Assembly (NCBI RefSeq): GCF_004115155.1
Contig: NZ_RDSM01000001.1
Location: 2,480,001 to 2,544,000, forward strand
Reading direction: 5' to 3'
Length of the DNA stretch: 64,000 nucleotides
Source of the DNA: Granulicella sibirica
GTDB taxonomy: Bacteria > Acidobacteriota > Terriglobia > Terriglobales > Acidobacteriaceae
Both the position numbers and the translations under genes were made by a program. Below, in pieces: positions 24,033 to 33,410 of the stretch. The notes under the pieces are model-generated. The model ran no database searches, was not told the origin of the DNA, and saw nothing but the letters and a program-made list of their open reading frames with translations. Positions within the stretch are counted from its first letter, which is position 1. Each line of letters begins with the position of its first letter.

Positions 24033-26180
24033 TTATTGGACGAGTAAGACGGGAGCTCGCCAGAAGTTTGCCTTCTGCGTGGCGGGGTCGAGGATGGTGA
24101 CCTGGCAATCGTACTCGCCGGGGGGGAGGCCGTTCATACCTAGGTTGAAGTTCAGGGGTGTGGTGCCGAGGCGGGAGGTGGCGTTGGCGGTGACGGCGGT
24201 GGGGGAGCTTTCGAAGGCTTTGGCGCCGTTGCGGTAGAGGGTTACGAAGGCGAAGAAGGGTTGTGGGGTGGGTGCCGAGGTTGCGGGTGGGGTCTGGGGT
24301 TTGTAGGCTTGCAGGAAGACGTACATCTCGCATGTGGTGCTGAAGACGCGCGTTACGCTGGGGACGAGCTTTTTGCCCTCGGTGACCAGCGGGTTGACGG
24401 CTACTTCCTTCTCTTTATCCTTGCCCCTCATGACGTCGAAGAGGGCATCTTTGAGGTCTACGCGCTGGCTGCTCAGGATGACGGAGCTTATCGGGATGCG
24501 CTGGAGTTCCTTGTTGAGGTTGGGGATGACGAAGGTGGTCTGGTAGGTGCCGATGCGGCCGGTTTCGTCGTCGCGGGCGAGGAACTTGATCATGTACTTG
24601 CCGGGCAGAAGGGTGAAGCCGGCGTCGTACTCGATGGGGCGGTGGGCGAGGTCGGCGGCGGTGGCGTCGGAGAGCTTGATGTTGACGTTGTCGCGGACGT
24701 TTGAGACTGTCGTGCCGCCGACCAGGTCTTTGATTTCGCCTACGAAGTCGATGAGGGTGTGCTCGGCTCCGCCGCGCTTGGCGAGGGCTAGCTCGCGGCC
24801 GGGGATTTTGACGACGATGGGGACGAAGTACTCGGCGCGGTTGAGCTGGAAGTGGTCGATCTCCATGGCGATGGAGAGCTCGGTGATGGGGTTGTCGAGC
24901 ATGAGGGCGTCTTCGAGCTGGCGCTCCTTGTCGACGGTGGTGAACTTGGTGAACTGCTTGTCGGCGTAGTAGCCCTTGCGGTAGTCGAGGGTGGCGGCCT
25001 GGTTGTCGGCGAGGGTGACGTTGACTTTGCGGAAGCGGCCGTTTTGGGCGGTGTTGGTGGTGTAGTAGCCGATGAGGTAGTAGTCGGAGATGGATTGCTG
25101 GGCCTGGACGATGCCTCGGGTGAGGTCGTTGTTGTCGAAGAGGGCCTTGCCGCCGGTGTCGCCGGCGAGGGCGAAGAGGGTGTCCTGCGACTGCTGGAAG
25201 TTGGTGGTGTTGGCCTGGGCGGCGGTTCCGCTGTAGACGCCGGCGTTGCCGGGCGAGCCCTGGGTGGGGTCGCCTGACGGGGCCATGGCGACGAGACCGC
25301 GGGCGTCGACGGGCCAGAAGGAGACGCCTGATTTGATGGCGGTATCGACGGTGGCGTGGAGCTGGGCCTGGTTGTCGATTCCGTTGAGGCGGAGGCCGCT
25401 GGCGAAGTAGATGAGGGATTTCTTCTCGTTGAGCTGCCCGAGCATCTTGGCGGCGGTTTGGAGGGCGGAGAGCTGGCGGTCGGTGTTGAAGACATTGAAC
25501 TCGCTGTCGTCCTGGCCGAAGGCGGCCCCGGTGTCGGCGCTGCTGGCGTCGTCGACGGACTCGACGGAGCCCTGGCCCTCGCCGACGATCATGGTGGTGA
25601 GGATGGAGAGGAGCTTGTTGCGGTCGGCGGAGAAGTCCTGGAGGATGTCGACGGAGCCGCCCTGGTAGCGGAGGATGGAGACGAGGTCGGCGGTGGTCAT
25701 CTGCGTGCGCAGGAAGGTCTCGGCGGCGGTGAGGGCGCGGAGCTGGTCGGCGGGGCGCATGGCGGTCATGTCGAAGTAAAGGGCGAGGAGGCGGTGGTTC
25801 TTGTAGCGGTCCGGGCCGACTCCGACGATGGCTGGGGTGATCTGGGTGCGGGTGAGACGTTTGTAGAGGGTGATCTCTTCGTCTTCAGACTTGGAGGCGG
25901 GCAGGAGATCGGAGGTGGTGGCGAGGTCCTGGTGCTCGGCGAACTTGATGACCTGGGGGGCGCCGTCTTCGGTGATGGTGAAGTCTTTGGCGGTGAGGTT
26001 GGGGATGAACTTGCCCTGCTTGTCCTTGACGGTGACGGCTTCGACGACGAGCTGGGATTTTACGGAGAGAGTGTAGGTGTCGGTGCCGTCGGGGTTTTTA
26101 TTCGAGCCGATCTGCTGGGCGTGGACCAGTGAGGTCGTGAGGAGGGTGAGGGTGGTGAGGGTGGTGAGAAGGGTTTTCAT
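24033..26180 (-). CDS. VWFA-related acidobacterial protein (TIGR03436 type)
   Basis: A signal peptide (TTLTLLTTSLVHA) precedes a 715-residue exported protein. The start of the mature chain (VEAVTVKDKQGKFIPNLTAKDFTITEDG) and a von Willebrand factor A-like core with LLALYFDMTAM, LIYFASGLRLNGIDNQ and VSFWPVDARGLVA match the VWFA-related domain that is expanded in Acidobacteria. The metal site motif is degenerate (DMTAM). C-terminal beta domains follow. Its ATG overlaps the stop of the TonB receptor gene by one base (TGATG), so it is translated right after the receptor and probably works with it at the cell surface. The same frame stays open far upstream, but that part is a shadow of the receptor gene. 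Confidence 0.85.
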   Translation of the reverse strand: MKTLLTTLTTLTLLTTSLVHAQQIGSNKNPDGTDTYTLSVKSQLVVEAVTVKDKQGKFIPNLTAKDFTITEDGAPQVIKFAEHQDLATTSDLLPASKSEDEEITLYKRLTRTQITPAIVGVGPDRYKNHRLLALYFDMTAMRPADQLRALTAAETFLRTQMTTADLVSILRYQGGSVDILQDFSADRNKLLSILTTMIVGEGQGSVESVDDASSADTGAAFGQDDSEFNVFNTDRQLSALQTAAKMLGQLNEKKSLIYFASGLRLNGIDNQAQLHATVDTAIKSGVSFWPVDARGLVAMAPSGDPTQGSPGNAGVYSGTAAQANTTNFQQSQDTLFALAGDTGGKALFDNNDLTRGIVQAQQSISDYYLIGYYTTNTAQNGRFRKVNVTLADNQAATLDYRKGYYADKQFTKFTTVDKERQLEDALMLDNPITELSIAMEIDHFQLNRAEYFVPIVVKIPGRELALAKRGGAEHTLIDFVGEIKDLVGGTTVSNVRDNVNIKLSDATAADLAHRPIEYDAGFTLLPGKYMIKFLARDDETGRIGTYQTTFVIPNLNKELQRIPISSVILSSQRVDLKDALFDVMRGKDKEKEVAVNPLVTEGKKLVPSVTRVFSTTCEMYVFLQAYKPQTPPATSAPTPQPFFAFVTLYRNGAKAFESSPTAVTANATSRLGTTPLNFNLGMNGLPPGEYDCQVTILDPATQKANFWRAPVLLVQ

Positions 26181-29100
26181 CAGAATCGCAGCCTCAGGGT
26201 GGCTTGCATGCTGCGCATGGCGTTGGCGGAGACAGGGACGCCGAACTGGGTGCTGTTGATCTGGGTGTTCCAGGCGGTGAAGACGGCGTGGTTGAGAAGG
26301 TTGGTGGCGTCGATGCGACCGTCGAGGAAGATCTTCTTCGATGGGCGGAAGGTGCGGGCGAGGGAGGCGTTGAGGGTGAAGCTGTCGGGGCCTTCGATTG
26401 AGTTGCGGCCGGCGGTTCCGAACTGGCCGGCGACAGGAGCGGTGAAGGCGGCGGCGTTGAGGTGGACGTTGCCGGAGTGGATGTAGAGAGGGGTTCCGGT
26501 GGGGTTGGGGCGGATGATGTTGAAGGCGGCTGCTCCGGGGATGGCGGCGAAGTAGATGGGGTTGTCGGGGAGGCCGGAGCCGGCGGCGATGGTGGTGACG
26601 ACGGTCCACTCCTTGAGGAGGCGTCCGCGCCAGCCGCCCATGAGGCCGCCTCCGCCGAGACCTTCGCCGCTGGTGTACTGGCCGGTGAGGTTGAGGAGGT
26701 GGCGCTGGTCGAAGCTGGAGCGGGAGCGCTCGGCGTTGAGGTCGCGCCAGTTCTGTGCGACGGAGGCGCTGGGGTCTGGGGTAGCTTCGGTCTGGGCGCT
26801 GGAGGTGACGTGGCCCTGGCCGCCGAGGAAGGCGTCGTTGTCGATGGAGTGGGCGTAGGTGTAGATCATCGAGGCACTGAAGCCGCTGCGTAGACGGCGG
26901 CGGAGCTGGATCTGGCCGGAGTTGCGGATTGAGCTGCCGTTGGAGGTTTTGTAGAGGAAGCCGGATGGGCAAGACGGGCAGGGGTCGGTGCCGCCGAGGG
27001 CGTAGGTGTTGGGGTAGAACTCCTGCGGGCCGTGGGAGCCTTTGGCTCCGAAGTACGTTGCCGTGAGCTGGAGGGCGGCGGGGAGGTCGCGCTGCACCGA
27101 GAGCTGCCAGGTCTGGGCGTAGCCCACGCGGAAGTTCGGGTCGACGGCGAAGGTGTTGGCCGTGGTCTGGGAGCAGGGGGTGAAGCCGTTGGCGAGGGTG
27201 AGAGGGCAGGTGGGGGTGTTGGTGACGCTTAGGGATGTCGAGAGGGGAGCCTGCTGGGCGAGGGCGAGCGTCGTGGACTGGTAGACGGAGGTGTCGTGAT
27301 AGACGCCGTAGCCGGCCCGGACGACGATGGTGGAGGCGGGGATGGGACGCCAGGAGACGCCGACGCGGGGCTCGAAGTTGGTGCGGTCGGGGCGGAGGAG
27401 GGAAGTGGGGTAGTTGCTGCCGGTGAGAGGGCCTACGGGGTCGGAGGCTAGGACCTGCATTACGTTGATGAAGCCGGGGGCGACGTCCAGGTTGACGAGG
27501 CGGTTTTTGATCTCGGTGATGGGGGCGCCGTACTCCCAGCGGATGGCGGCGTTGATGGTGAGGATGGGAAGGATGCGCCAGTCGTCGGCGGCGTAGAGGT
27601 CGTAGACGGGCTGGCGGAGGTATTTGTCGGCGTTGCCAAAGGCGATGGTGCTGGTGTCGGGTGTGCCGAGGAGGAAGTCAGCGAGGTCGGAGCCTGTCGT
27701 GATGCCCTGGGTGGCGGCTCCGGTGAAGGCGAAGGTTCCGCGTGGGTCCTGCTGGGTGAAGTAGTTGAACTCCTGCTTGCGGAGGTCGCCGCCGACGGTG
27801 ATGTTGTGGTGGCCGTGGTAGATGGCGGCGGAGAGGGAGAAGGCGTCGGTGCGGTTGCGGTTGAAGGCGCTCTGGGCGTCGGTGAGGGGGGAGATGCCGC
27901 TCGAGAAGTTCAGGGAGGGTGGGCCCCAGTTGGCGGGGTCCTGGTTGTTGCCGGTGATGTTGGCCTCGCCGGAGATGTTCTGGCGGTTGTCGAAGTTGGG
28001 GGTCGTGAGGGTGCGGAAGCGGCTGAACTTGTAGCTGGCGTAGGTGAAGAGGCGCTGGTTGAAGCGGTGGGACCAGTTGATGCTGGTGTTGAGGCCGAGA
28101 GTGCTGGTGCGGTCGGTGAAGCCGAAGAGGTTGGTGCTGCCGGAGCGGATGCTCTGGAAGTTGATGGTGCCGTAGAGCTGGTCTTTGCGGCCGAGGGTCT
28201 TATCGAGGTGGGATTCGAGGGAGTCCGTATGGCTGCTGTTGAGGACGGGGATCTGGTAGTTGTAGGTGCTGGTGACGGGGATGTTCGGCAAGGGATACAG
28301 CGCGAGGAGGGCGGCGGCCTGGGTACTTACCGGGACCTGGTTGTTGGCGAAGGGCAGGCCGGTTTGCGGGTTGTAGATAGGAGTGGCGACGCCGGAGAGG
28401 TCGCCGGTGCGTTGGGCGGCGGTGGGGACGAGGCCGAACTGGGTGGCGGCGGTGTTGATGCGGCTCCACTGATAGGCGACGAAGAAGTTGGGGCCTTGGG
28501 GAAGGATGTGGGGGATCTTAATGGGGCCGCCGATGCTGGCGAGGCCGGTGACGAGGTTGTAGGAGGGCTTGTCGGTCTGGATGCCGCTGATGGAGTATGG
28601 GCGGGCGTTGAAGGTGGAGTTGCCGAGGGTGAGGCCGAGGCCACCGTTGTAGAGGCCCTTGGTGCCGGGGCGCTGGTTGCCGAAGGCCTGTGAGAGCGCG
28701 TACTGGGTGGTGGCGGCGTTGCTGCTGCTGCCGTTGACGAGGAAGCCGTCGGACGGGCGAGGGGTGTCTTCGGCAGGTTTGGGGATGTCGGCGGGGCTGC
28801 CGTCGGGCTTCTTCGCTACGGCCTTGGGAGCGGCGGGAAGAGGGGTGACAGGAGCTTTGAGGATCTTCGTTTGCGCGAGGAGCTGGTCGATTGGAAGGAG
28901 GGTGAGATCGTACTTGCCGGGGGAGGTGGCGGGGGCGATGGTGATGTCGGCGTGGAGCGGAGTGAAGAGCTGCATCTCGACGTCGATCTTCCATGGACCG
29001 TCGGGGAGATCGGCGAAGGTGTAGTTGCCGGCGGAGTCGGAGACGGTGGAGAGCTTCTTTGTGCCCTGGGTGGCGGTGATTGTGGCTCCGGGAAGGGCGA

Positions 29101-29209
29101 GACCGCCGAAGAGGATCTGGCCGTGGTACTCGGAGGCTACGGCCGGGGGCGCGATGGCCGCGAGGGCGAGTATTAGCCGTAGGGCGAGATGGGTTCGTCG
29201 TTTGGCCAT
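26180..29209 (-). CDS. TonB-dependent receptor, Oar-like with carboxypeptidase-regulatory domain
   Basis: This 1009-residue outer-membrane protein has a signal peptide (LALRLILALAAIAPPAVA), an N-terminal carboxypeptidase-regulatory-like beta domain (YHGQILFGGLALPGATITAT... VSDSAGNYTFADLPDG) and then a long beta-barrel with alternating aromatic strands. The C-terminus ends ATLRLRF with a terminal Phe, as needed for outer-membrane insertion. Such receptors are numerous in Acidobacteria and resemble the Oar adhesin/receptor group. The ligand is unknown. The VWFA-related gene is translationally coupled downstream. Confidence 0.86.
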   Translation of the reverse strand: MAKRRTHLALRLILALAAIAPPAVASEYHGQILFGGLALPGATITATQGTKKLSTVSDSAGNYTFADLPDGPWKIDVEMQLFTPLHADITIAPATSPGKYDLTLLPIDQLLAQTKILKAPVTPLPAAPKAVAKKPDGSPADIPKPAEDTPRPSDGFLVNGSSSNAATTQYALSQAFGNQRPGTKGLYNGGLGLTLGNSTFNARPYSISGIQTDKPSYNLVTGLASIGGPIKIPHILPQGPNFFVAYQWSRINTAATQFGLVPTAAQRTGDLSGVATPIYNPQTGLPFANNQVPVSTQAAALLALYPLPNIPVTSTYNYQIPVLNSSHTDSLESHLDKTLGRKDQLYGTINFQSIRSGSTNLFGFTDRTSTLGLNTSINWSHRFNQRLFTYASYKFSRFRTLTTPNFDNRQNISGEANITGNNQDPANWGPPSLNFSSGISPLTDAQSAFNRNRTDAFSLSAAIYHGHHNITVGGDLRKQEFNYFTQQDPRGTFAFTGAATQGITTGSDLADFLLGTPDTSTIAFGNADKYLRQPVYDLYAADDWRILPILTINAAIRWEYGAPITEIKNRLVNLDVAPGFINVMQVLASDPVGPLTGSNYPTSLLRPDRTNFEPRVGVSWRPIPASTIVVRAGYGVYHDTSVYQSTTLALAQQAPLSTSLSVTNTPTCPLTLANGFTPCSQTTANTFAVDPNFRVGYAQTWQLSVQRDLPAALQLTATYFGAKGSHGPQEFYPNTYALGGTDPCPSCPSGFLYKTSNGSSIRNSGQIQLRRRLRSGFSASMIYTYAHSIDNDAFLGGQGHVTSSAQTEATPDPSASVAQNWRDLNAERSRSSFDQRHLLNLTGQYTSGEGLGGGGLMGGWRGRLLKEWTVVTTIAAGSGLPDNPIYFAAIPGAAAFNIIRPNPTGTPLYIHSGNVHLNAAAFTAPVAGQFGTAGRNSIEGPDSFTLNASLARTFRPSKKIFLDGRIDATNLLNHAVFTAWNTQINSTQFGVPVSANAMRSMQATLRLRF

Positions 29210-29525
29210 CGCTTCGTCTTTCGCGTCCTTGTTTTCCTTATTGGTTGATGGTGTCCGGTCTTGCGGCTGCGATCAAGAATGGGCAACTGCTAGAACGAAA
29301 TACAGGGGTCCTTCGCTTCGCTCAGGATGACGGCGTAAAACTTACAAAGGCAACAGCAAAGGCGAGTACGACGGTAACTGCCAGAGCTCGCGGTTAGGCG
29401 GTTTTTGTTCCCACCTTAGTCGACGGTGAGACTGTCGACGAAGATGGGGCACCCGAGTTCGGGGTGGTTCGAACTAACTGCGATAGCAACGGCAACAGCG
29501 ACGGCAGTAATTGCTGGAACCAAGT
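29210..29525. other. Intergenic region with repeats
   Basis: The stretch of 316 bp upstream of the receptor gene contains the dispersed repeat at 29300-29340 and low-complexity AGCAACGGCAACAGC runs near 29480. No protein gene is convincing. The receptor promoter must lie in the first 90 bp or beyond the repeat. Confidence 0.5.
29300..29340. repeat. Dispersed intergenic repeat, copy 2
   Basis: It is identical to the copy at 20690-20728 except for one base in the GACGGCG part. It is followed by AAAGGCAACAGC-type sequence, similar to the run that precedes copy 1. Confidence 0.7.
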
Positions 29526-30731
29526 CTAGTTGTCGGTGGGCTTTTCTACGTGGTCGACGACCATCACGTCGGTGGGAGCTTTGGTGGGGTCGAGCTTGAG
29601 GCCGATCTGCTCCTGGATGGCGGTGTAGAGGGCGGGCGGGGCGTTGGCGGCGTCGGTGGGGGGGGGGATCTTCGCTCCCATGCCGCCGAACTGCGAGTCG
29701 TCGGGGGTCCACCTGAGGCGGAAGTTCCAGCGGCCGGTGAGGCCGGTTTGGTCGACGACGGGGCGGTCGAGGACGGCGGACTGCATGAGGCCCGCGAAGT
29801 CCTTCATGGTGGCGTTGGTTACGTTGAGAACGCCGAGGCCGCGGAACCAGAGGCCGGGAAGACCGTCGGGATTCTCGGTGTTCTGTTCGAGCTTGGGGCC
29901 GGTCTTTGCGACGGCTAAGACGTAGACGGAGAGTTCCTTCTTGTCCTTGTGGAAGGTGAGCTTGAAGCGGTCGGTGAGGAGCTTCTGGGTCATCTCCTTT
30001 AGCTGGCGGTCGCTTGGAGTGCCTTCGAGATCGGGTACGGCTTCGAGGTCGAACTTGTCGGTCTCGACCCATGCTGGTGCTCCCACGACCTGCTTGGCGT
30101 GGACGCCGTAGGCGAAGGAGATGATCTCGCTGAGGGTGGTGTTGAGGGTGTTGAACTTGCGTCCCTGGACGCGAAACATCTTGCCGGGGGCGTCGGGCTT
30201 GCTGGGCTTGATGGTGGCGACTTCGAAGACGGGGTGAGCGTCGGCGGGCATGGGCGGGAGTCTTGGGGGCGGGACCGGGATGGCCCAGGCGGTTTCGGGG
30301 GTGGCGCGGGTGAGGATGAGGGGCTTGGGTCCTCCCTGGGTCCAGGTGCCGTCCATGGTCTTGCCGTCGGGGCTTAGCTTGCCGGTGTAAACGCCGTCGA
30401 TCTGCTCCAGAGTCATTTTGACGTCGGAGCCGTCGAGGGTGATTTTGGTCACGGGCATGCTCCCGGGGCCCTGGTCAATGCTGGAGAAGGCGGCTTTGTA
30501 GCCGCCTTTATCATCCTTTGTGATCTTGACGACGAGTCGGAGATCGCGTTCGCCGTGGAGCGTGCCCTGCCAGGTGTCGGCGATGTCCTTGGGATTGGCG
30601 GGTGCGGTCTGGGCGTAAAGGCGCGGAGCCTGGATGAGGCCGAAGGTGAGAGGAAGCGCGAGGACGGCGGCGGTGCTGAGGTTCAGGAAGATCTTTCCCG
30701 GGTGCTTCGAGTTGCTGGTCATGACGCGCAT
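29526..30731 (-). CDS. TIGR03435 family protein, paralogue of the adjacent fusion's C-terminus
   Basis: The 401-residue exported protein has a hydrophobic start (LSTAAVLALPLTFGL), a small beta domain (TWQGTLHGERDLRLVVKITK, LSPDGKTMDGTW) and a TIGR03435 soil-associated domain (FEVATIKPSKPD, FAYGVHAKQVVGAPAW, DRPVVDQTGLTGRW) ending VVDHVEKPTDN. It aligns by eye from its first residues (MRVMTSN) with residues 296-701 of the M56 fusion encoded next to it (VRIMTAQ), so it is a duplicate of that half. The role of TIGR03435 is not known. A second start at 30722 is possible. Confidence 0.84.
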   Translation of the reverse strand: MRVMTSNSKHPGKIFLNLSTAAVLALPLTFGLIQAPRLYAQTAPANPKDIADTWQGTLHGERDLRLVVKITKDDKGGYKAAFSSIDQGPGSMPVTKITLDGSDVKMTLEQIDGVYTGKLSPDGKTMDGTWTQGGPKPLILTRATPETAWAIPVPPPRLPPMPADAHPVFEVATIKPSKPDAPGKMFRVQGRKFNTLNTTLSEIISFAYGVHAKQVVGAPAWVETDKFDLEAVPDLEGTPSDRQLKEMTQKLLTDRFKLTFHKDKKELSVYVLAVAKTGPKLEQNTENPDGLPGLWFRGLGVLNVTNATMKDFAGLMQSAVLDRPVVDQTGLTGRWNFRLRWTPDDSQFGGMGAKIPPPTDAANAPPALYTAIQEQIGLKLDPTKAPTDVMVVDHVEKPTDN

Positions 30732-30899
30732 CCTTCTGAGGATTGGCTTGCCTTGAGAACGAGAGTGCTGTCGGGCGATTGCTCGATGGAAGGAAAAGCT
30801 GCTTTCCCGTTGGTACGGTGAGGATGGCCCGATTGTTCCTTTGGACTTATGGACGTAAGACGATGGGTTTCGGCGTCTGCTGACTGATTACTTTGTTAC

Positions 30900-33005
30900 T
30901 TAGTTTTCGGAAGGTTTCTCGAGATGGTCGATGACGAGGACGTCGGTGGGGGCCCGGGTGGCGTCGAGCTTGAGGCCGGCCTGTTCCTGGATGGCGGTGA
31001 AGAGGTTGGGCAGAGGTTCGGTGTCGGTTGCAGGTGGAGCACTGGCTGCCGCGCCGCCGAACTGCGAATCGTCGGGGGCCCAGTTTAGAGGGAAGTCGTA
31101 GCGGCCGGCGAGACCGGTCTGATCGACGACGGGACGGTCGAGGATGGACTCCTGCATCATCTGGGCGAACTCGGGCATAGTGGAGTGGAAGACGCTCAGC
31201 TTGCCGAGGCCGCGGAACTGGAAGCCGGGGAGGCCGTTCGGGTCGTCTTCGCCCTTCGTCATCTTGGGGCCTGACTTGGCGACGCTCAGGACGTAGACGG
31301 AGAGATCGCGCTTGTCGTGATGGAGGGTGAGCTTGTAGCGGTCGACGAGAAGCTTGCGGACCATGCTGCGGAGTTGGGCGACGTTGGGGGCGCCGGGAGT
31401 GTCGGGGACGGCGGTGATGTCGTACTTTTCGGTTTCGTACCAGGCGGGAGCGCCGACGATCTGCTTGAGCTGGACGCTGTAGGCGAAGGAGATGAGGAAG
31501 CTGAGGGGCCGGTTGACGACCTTGAAGTCGTGGCCATCGAAGATGAGCATCTTGCGCTTCTCGTCGGGGGCGGTGGGCTCGATGGTAGCGACCTCGAAGG
31601 ACGGGTCGGCCTTGGGGTCCATGGGCGGGGTGCGGGGGCGTGGCTCGGGGATGGCCCATGCGGTTTCGGGGGTGGTGCGGGTGTAGACGAGCGGAAGAGG
31701 TTTTTCGCCCTGCGAGGCTTCCCCGGTGATGGTCTTGCCGTCGGGGCTCAGCGTGCCCACATACTTAATGCCAAACAGGGGAAGTTCGTACTTCAGGATT
31801 TTGTCCTGAAAGGTCGTGGTGGGGACGGGTGTTGCCTGTCCGCCCTGGTCGATGCTGTAGAAGGTCGATTTCCATGTGCCGTCGCTTGCCCTGGTGATCT
31901 TGAGGACGGCGCGGAGATCGCGGTCAGCGTGCAGGGTGCCTTGCCAGGTGCCGGAGATGTCTTTGGTCAGATCCTGAGGGACGGCGATCTGGGCGTGGAC
32001 GTTCTTGACGTGGACGAGGCCGAAGGTGAAGGGGAGTGCGAGAGCTACGGCAGCGGTGAGGCCGAGGAGGAGCTTGCGGTTGAGGTCGAGCTTGTCGGCG
32101 ATCTGGGCGGTCATGATGCGGACGATCCTTTGCTTGAGGTCGGAGCCGGTGACTCCGGAGACGCAAGTGAGCGGGGACTCGACGTAGAACTTGCAGACGT
32201 TGAGGATGCTTTCGGCGTAGACCTCGGCCTCGTTGCCGGACTGGAGGACGGCTTCGTCGCAGGCGCGCTCGCGCTCCTCAAGGAGGCGGGACTTGATGAA
32301 CCAGACGGCGGGATGGAACCAGAAGAGGGTTTCGACGGCCATGTGGATGGCGGCGGTGAGGTTGTCGCGGCGGTGGATGTGGGAGAGCTCGTGGGCGAGG
32401 ATGCTGTTGAGCTGTGCGGTGGTGAGACGGTCGGTGATGCCTTCGGGGAGGATGAGGACCGGGCGGGCGATGCCGAAGACTCCCGGCTCGAGCATGGAGG
32501 CGGAGGACAGGATCGGGATGCCGTTGATCTGGTCGATCGGTCTTGCGGCGTGGGCGGTGGAGCGAACCTTCGACCAGCGTAGGAGCCAGGTGGCGAGGAG
32601 GAAGAGCGAGCCGGAGAGCCAGACGGCAAGGATGATCGAGGGTAGGACGCTGTGGTGGGGCGTGAGAGCAGACGCTGGGGTGAGCGACGATGCGGTGGGA
32701 TGGGAGGAGGTGATCGAGAAGCTGTCCTCCATGGCGGTGACGGGCTCGATGACGGCGGAGAGCGCGGGCGTCGGGATGGGATGAAGGGTTTTGGTGCGGA
32801 GGGTCGCGCCGAAGGAGATCAGGAGGGCGAAGGGGAGAAGGAACTTCATCGAGGCGATCATCCAGATCCAGTAGCGGGCTCGCGCGTGGTTGCGGCGGAG
32901 GGCTGTCGCGAGTAGCCAGGCGAGGGCTGCGACGAGGGTGGACTGCCATAGGTGGTCCGCGAGAGGGGTAAGCAGAAAGGCGGAGAGGGTCGTCAGCGTG
33001 GTCAT
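30900..33005 (-). CDS. BlaR1-like M56 peptidase fused to TIGR03435 domain
   Basis: The N-terminal 330 residues are a membrane-embedded M56 metalloprotease: helices at about 20-36, 46-68 and 120-142, the zinc motif HELSH at 205-209, LFWFHPAVWF, and ERACDEAVL at 246-254. In BlaR1/MecR1 the protease cleaves the partner repressor after an external sensor domain binds a ligand. Here the penicillin-binding sensor is replaced by a small beta domain (about 345-440) and a TIGR03435 domain (about 450-701), so the signal is probably different. The start overlaps the BlaI-type gene by 4 nt, so sensor and repressor are made together. Confidence 0.9.
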   Translation of the reverse strand: MTTLTTLSAFLLTPLADHLWQSTLVAALAWLLATALRRNHARARYWIWMIASMKFLLPFALLISFGATLRTKTLHPIPTPALSAVIEPVTAMEDSFSITSSHPTASSLTPASALTPHHSVLPSIILAVWLSGSLFLLATWLLRWSKVRSTAHAARPIDQINGIPILSSASMLEPGVFGIARPVLILPEGITDRLTTAQLNSILAHELSHIHRRDNLTAAIHMAVETLFWFHPAVWFIKSRLLEERERACDEAVLQSGNEAEVYAESILNVCKFYVESPLTCVSGVTGSDLKQRIVRIMTAQIADKLDLNRKLLLGLTAAVALALPFTFGLVHVKNVHAQIAVPQDLTKDISGTWQGTLHADRDLRAVLKITRASDGTWKSTFYSIDQGGQATPVPTTTFQDKILKYELPLFGIKYVGTLSPDGKTITGEASQGEKPLPLVYTRTTPETAWAIPEPRPRTPPMDPKADPSFEVATIEPTAPDEKRKMLIFDGHDFKVVNRPLSFLISFAYSVQLKQIVGAPAWYETEKYDITAVPDTPGAPNVAQLRSMVRKLLVDRYKLTLHHDKRDLSVYVLSVAKSGPKMTKGEDDPNGLPGFQFRGLGKLSVFHSTMPEFAQMMQESILDRPVVDQTGLAGRYDFPLNWAPDDSQFGGAAASAPPATDTEPLPNLFTAIQEQAGLKLDATRAPTDVLVIDHLEKPSEN

Positions 33006-33385
33006 AGCGTCTCCTTCTTGGACAGCTTTCTCAGAGCCTTTTCGGCTTCCTTGACGTCTTCGAGCGACAGCTTCCCTGATTCGACCAGATGGGCCATGAC
33101 AGGTTGCGTTCGGCCTCCGAAGAGGGCGAGAAGATCGTCGATCAAGGTGTGTTGCGCGGTGTCGCGAGAGATGACGGCTGCGAAGACGTGGAAGTTTCCG
33201 ACCTTGCGGACGCGGCGAATGACCTTCTTGGTTTCCATGCGATAGACGGTTGTCTGGATGGTGGTGTAAGCAGGCCTTCCTTTTTCGGGGAAAGATTCCT
33301 GAATATCGCGGATGGACGCCTCTTCGCGTCCCCAGAGCGCTTCCATGATCTGGAACTCGAGTTTGGACAGCTTTGCGTTCGGCAT
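33002..33385 (-). CDS. BlaI/MecI/CopY-family repressor
   Basis: The 127-residue winged-helix protein has the family signature LSKLEFQIMEALW, ESFPEKGRPAYTTIQTTVYRMETKKVI and a C-terminal dimerisation helix. BlaI-type proteins repress their own operon until cleaved by the partner M56 protease, whose gene overlaps by ATGA. AGGAGA precedes the ATG. The likely operator and promoter lie directly upstream (33411-33440). The regulated genes probably include this pair and perhaps the TIGR03435 and receptor genes that follow on the same strand. Confidence 0.92.
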   Translation of the reverse strand: MPNAKLSKLEFQIMEALWGREEASIRDIQESFPEKGRPAYTTIQTTVYRMETKKVIRRVRKVGNFHVFAAVISRDTAQHTLIDDLLALFGGRTQPVMAHLVESGKLSLEDVKEAEKALRKLSKKETL

Positions 33386-33410
33386 GCTGGTTCTCCTATG
33401 CTTGTGTGCA

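Noticed and set aside
24852..26132. Long plus-strand frames opposite the VWFA gene
   Set aside because: They encode only runs of Gly, Glu, Val and Asp with no domain, and lie fully inside a well-supported minus-strand gene.
26181..26972. In-frame extension of the VWFA gene beyond 26180
   Set aside because: The extra part is Arg/Pro/Gln-rich nonsense opposite in style to the signal peptide found at 26180, and it lies in another frame of the receptor gene.
31317..32582. 421-codon plus-strand frame opposite the M56 fusion
   Set aside because: It is antisense to a gene with clear catalytic motifs, and its composition is that of a shadow frame.
30900..33385. Naming the BlaI/M56 pair a beta-lactam resistance system
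   Set aside because: No beta-lactamase gene and no penicillin-binding sensor domain are present; only the protease-repressor logic is shared.
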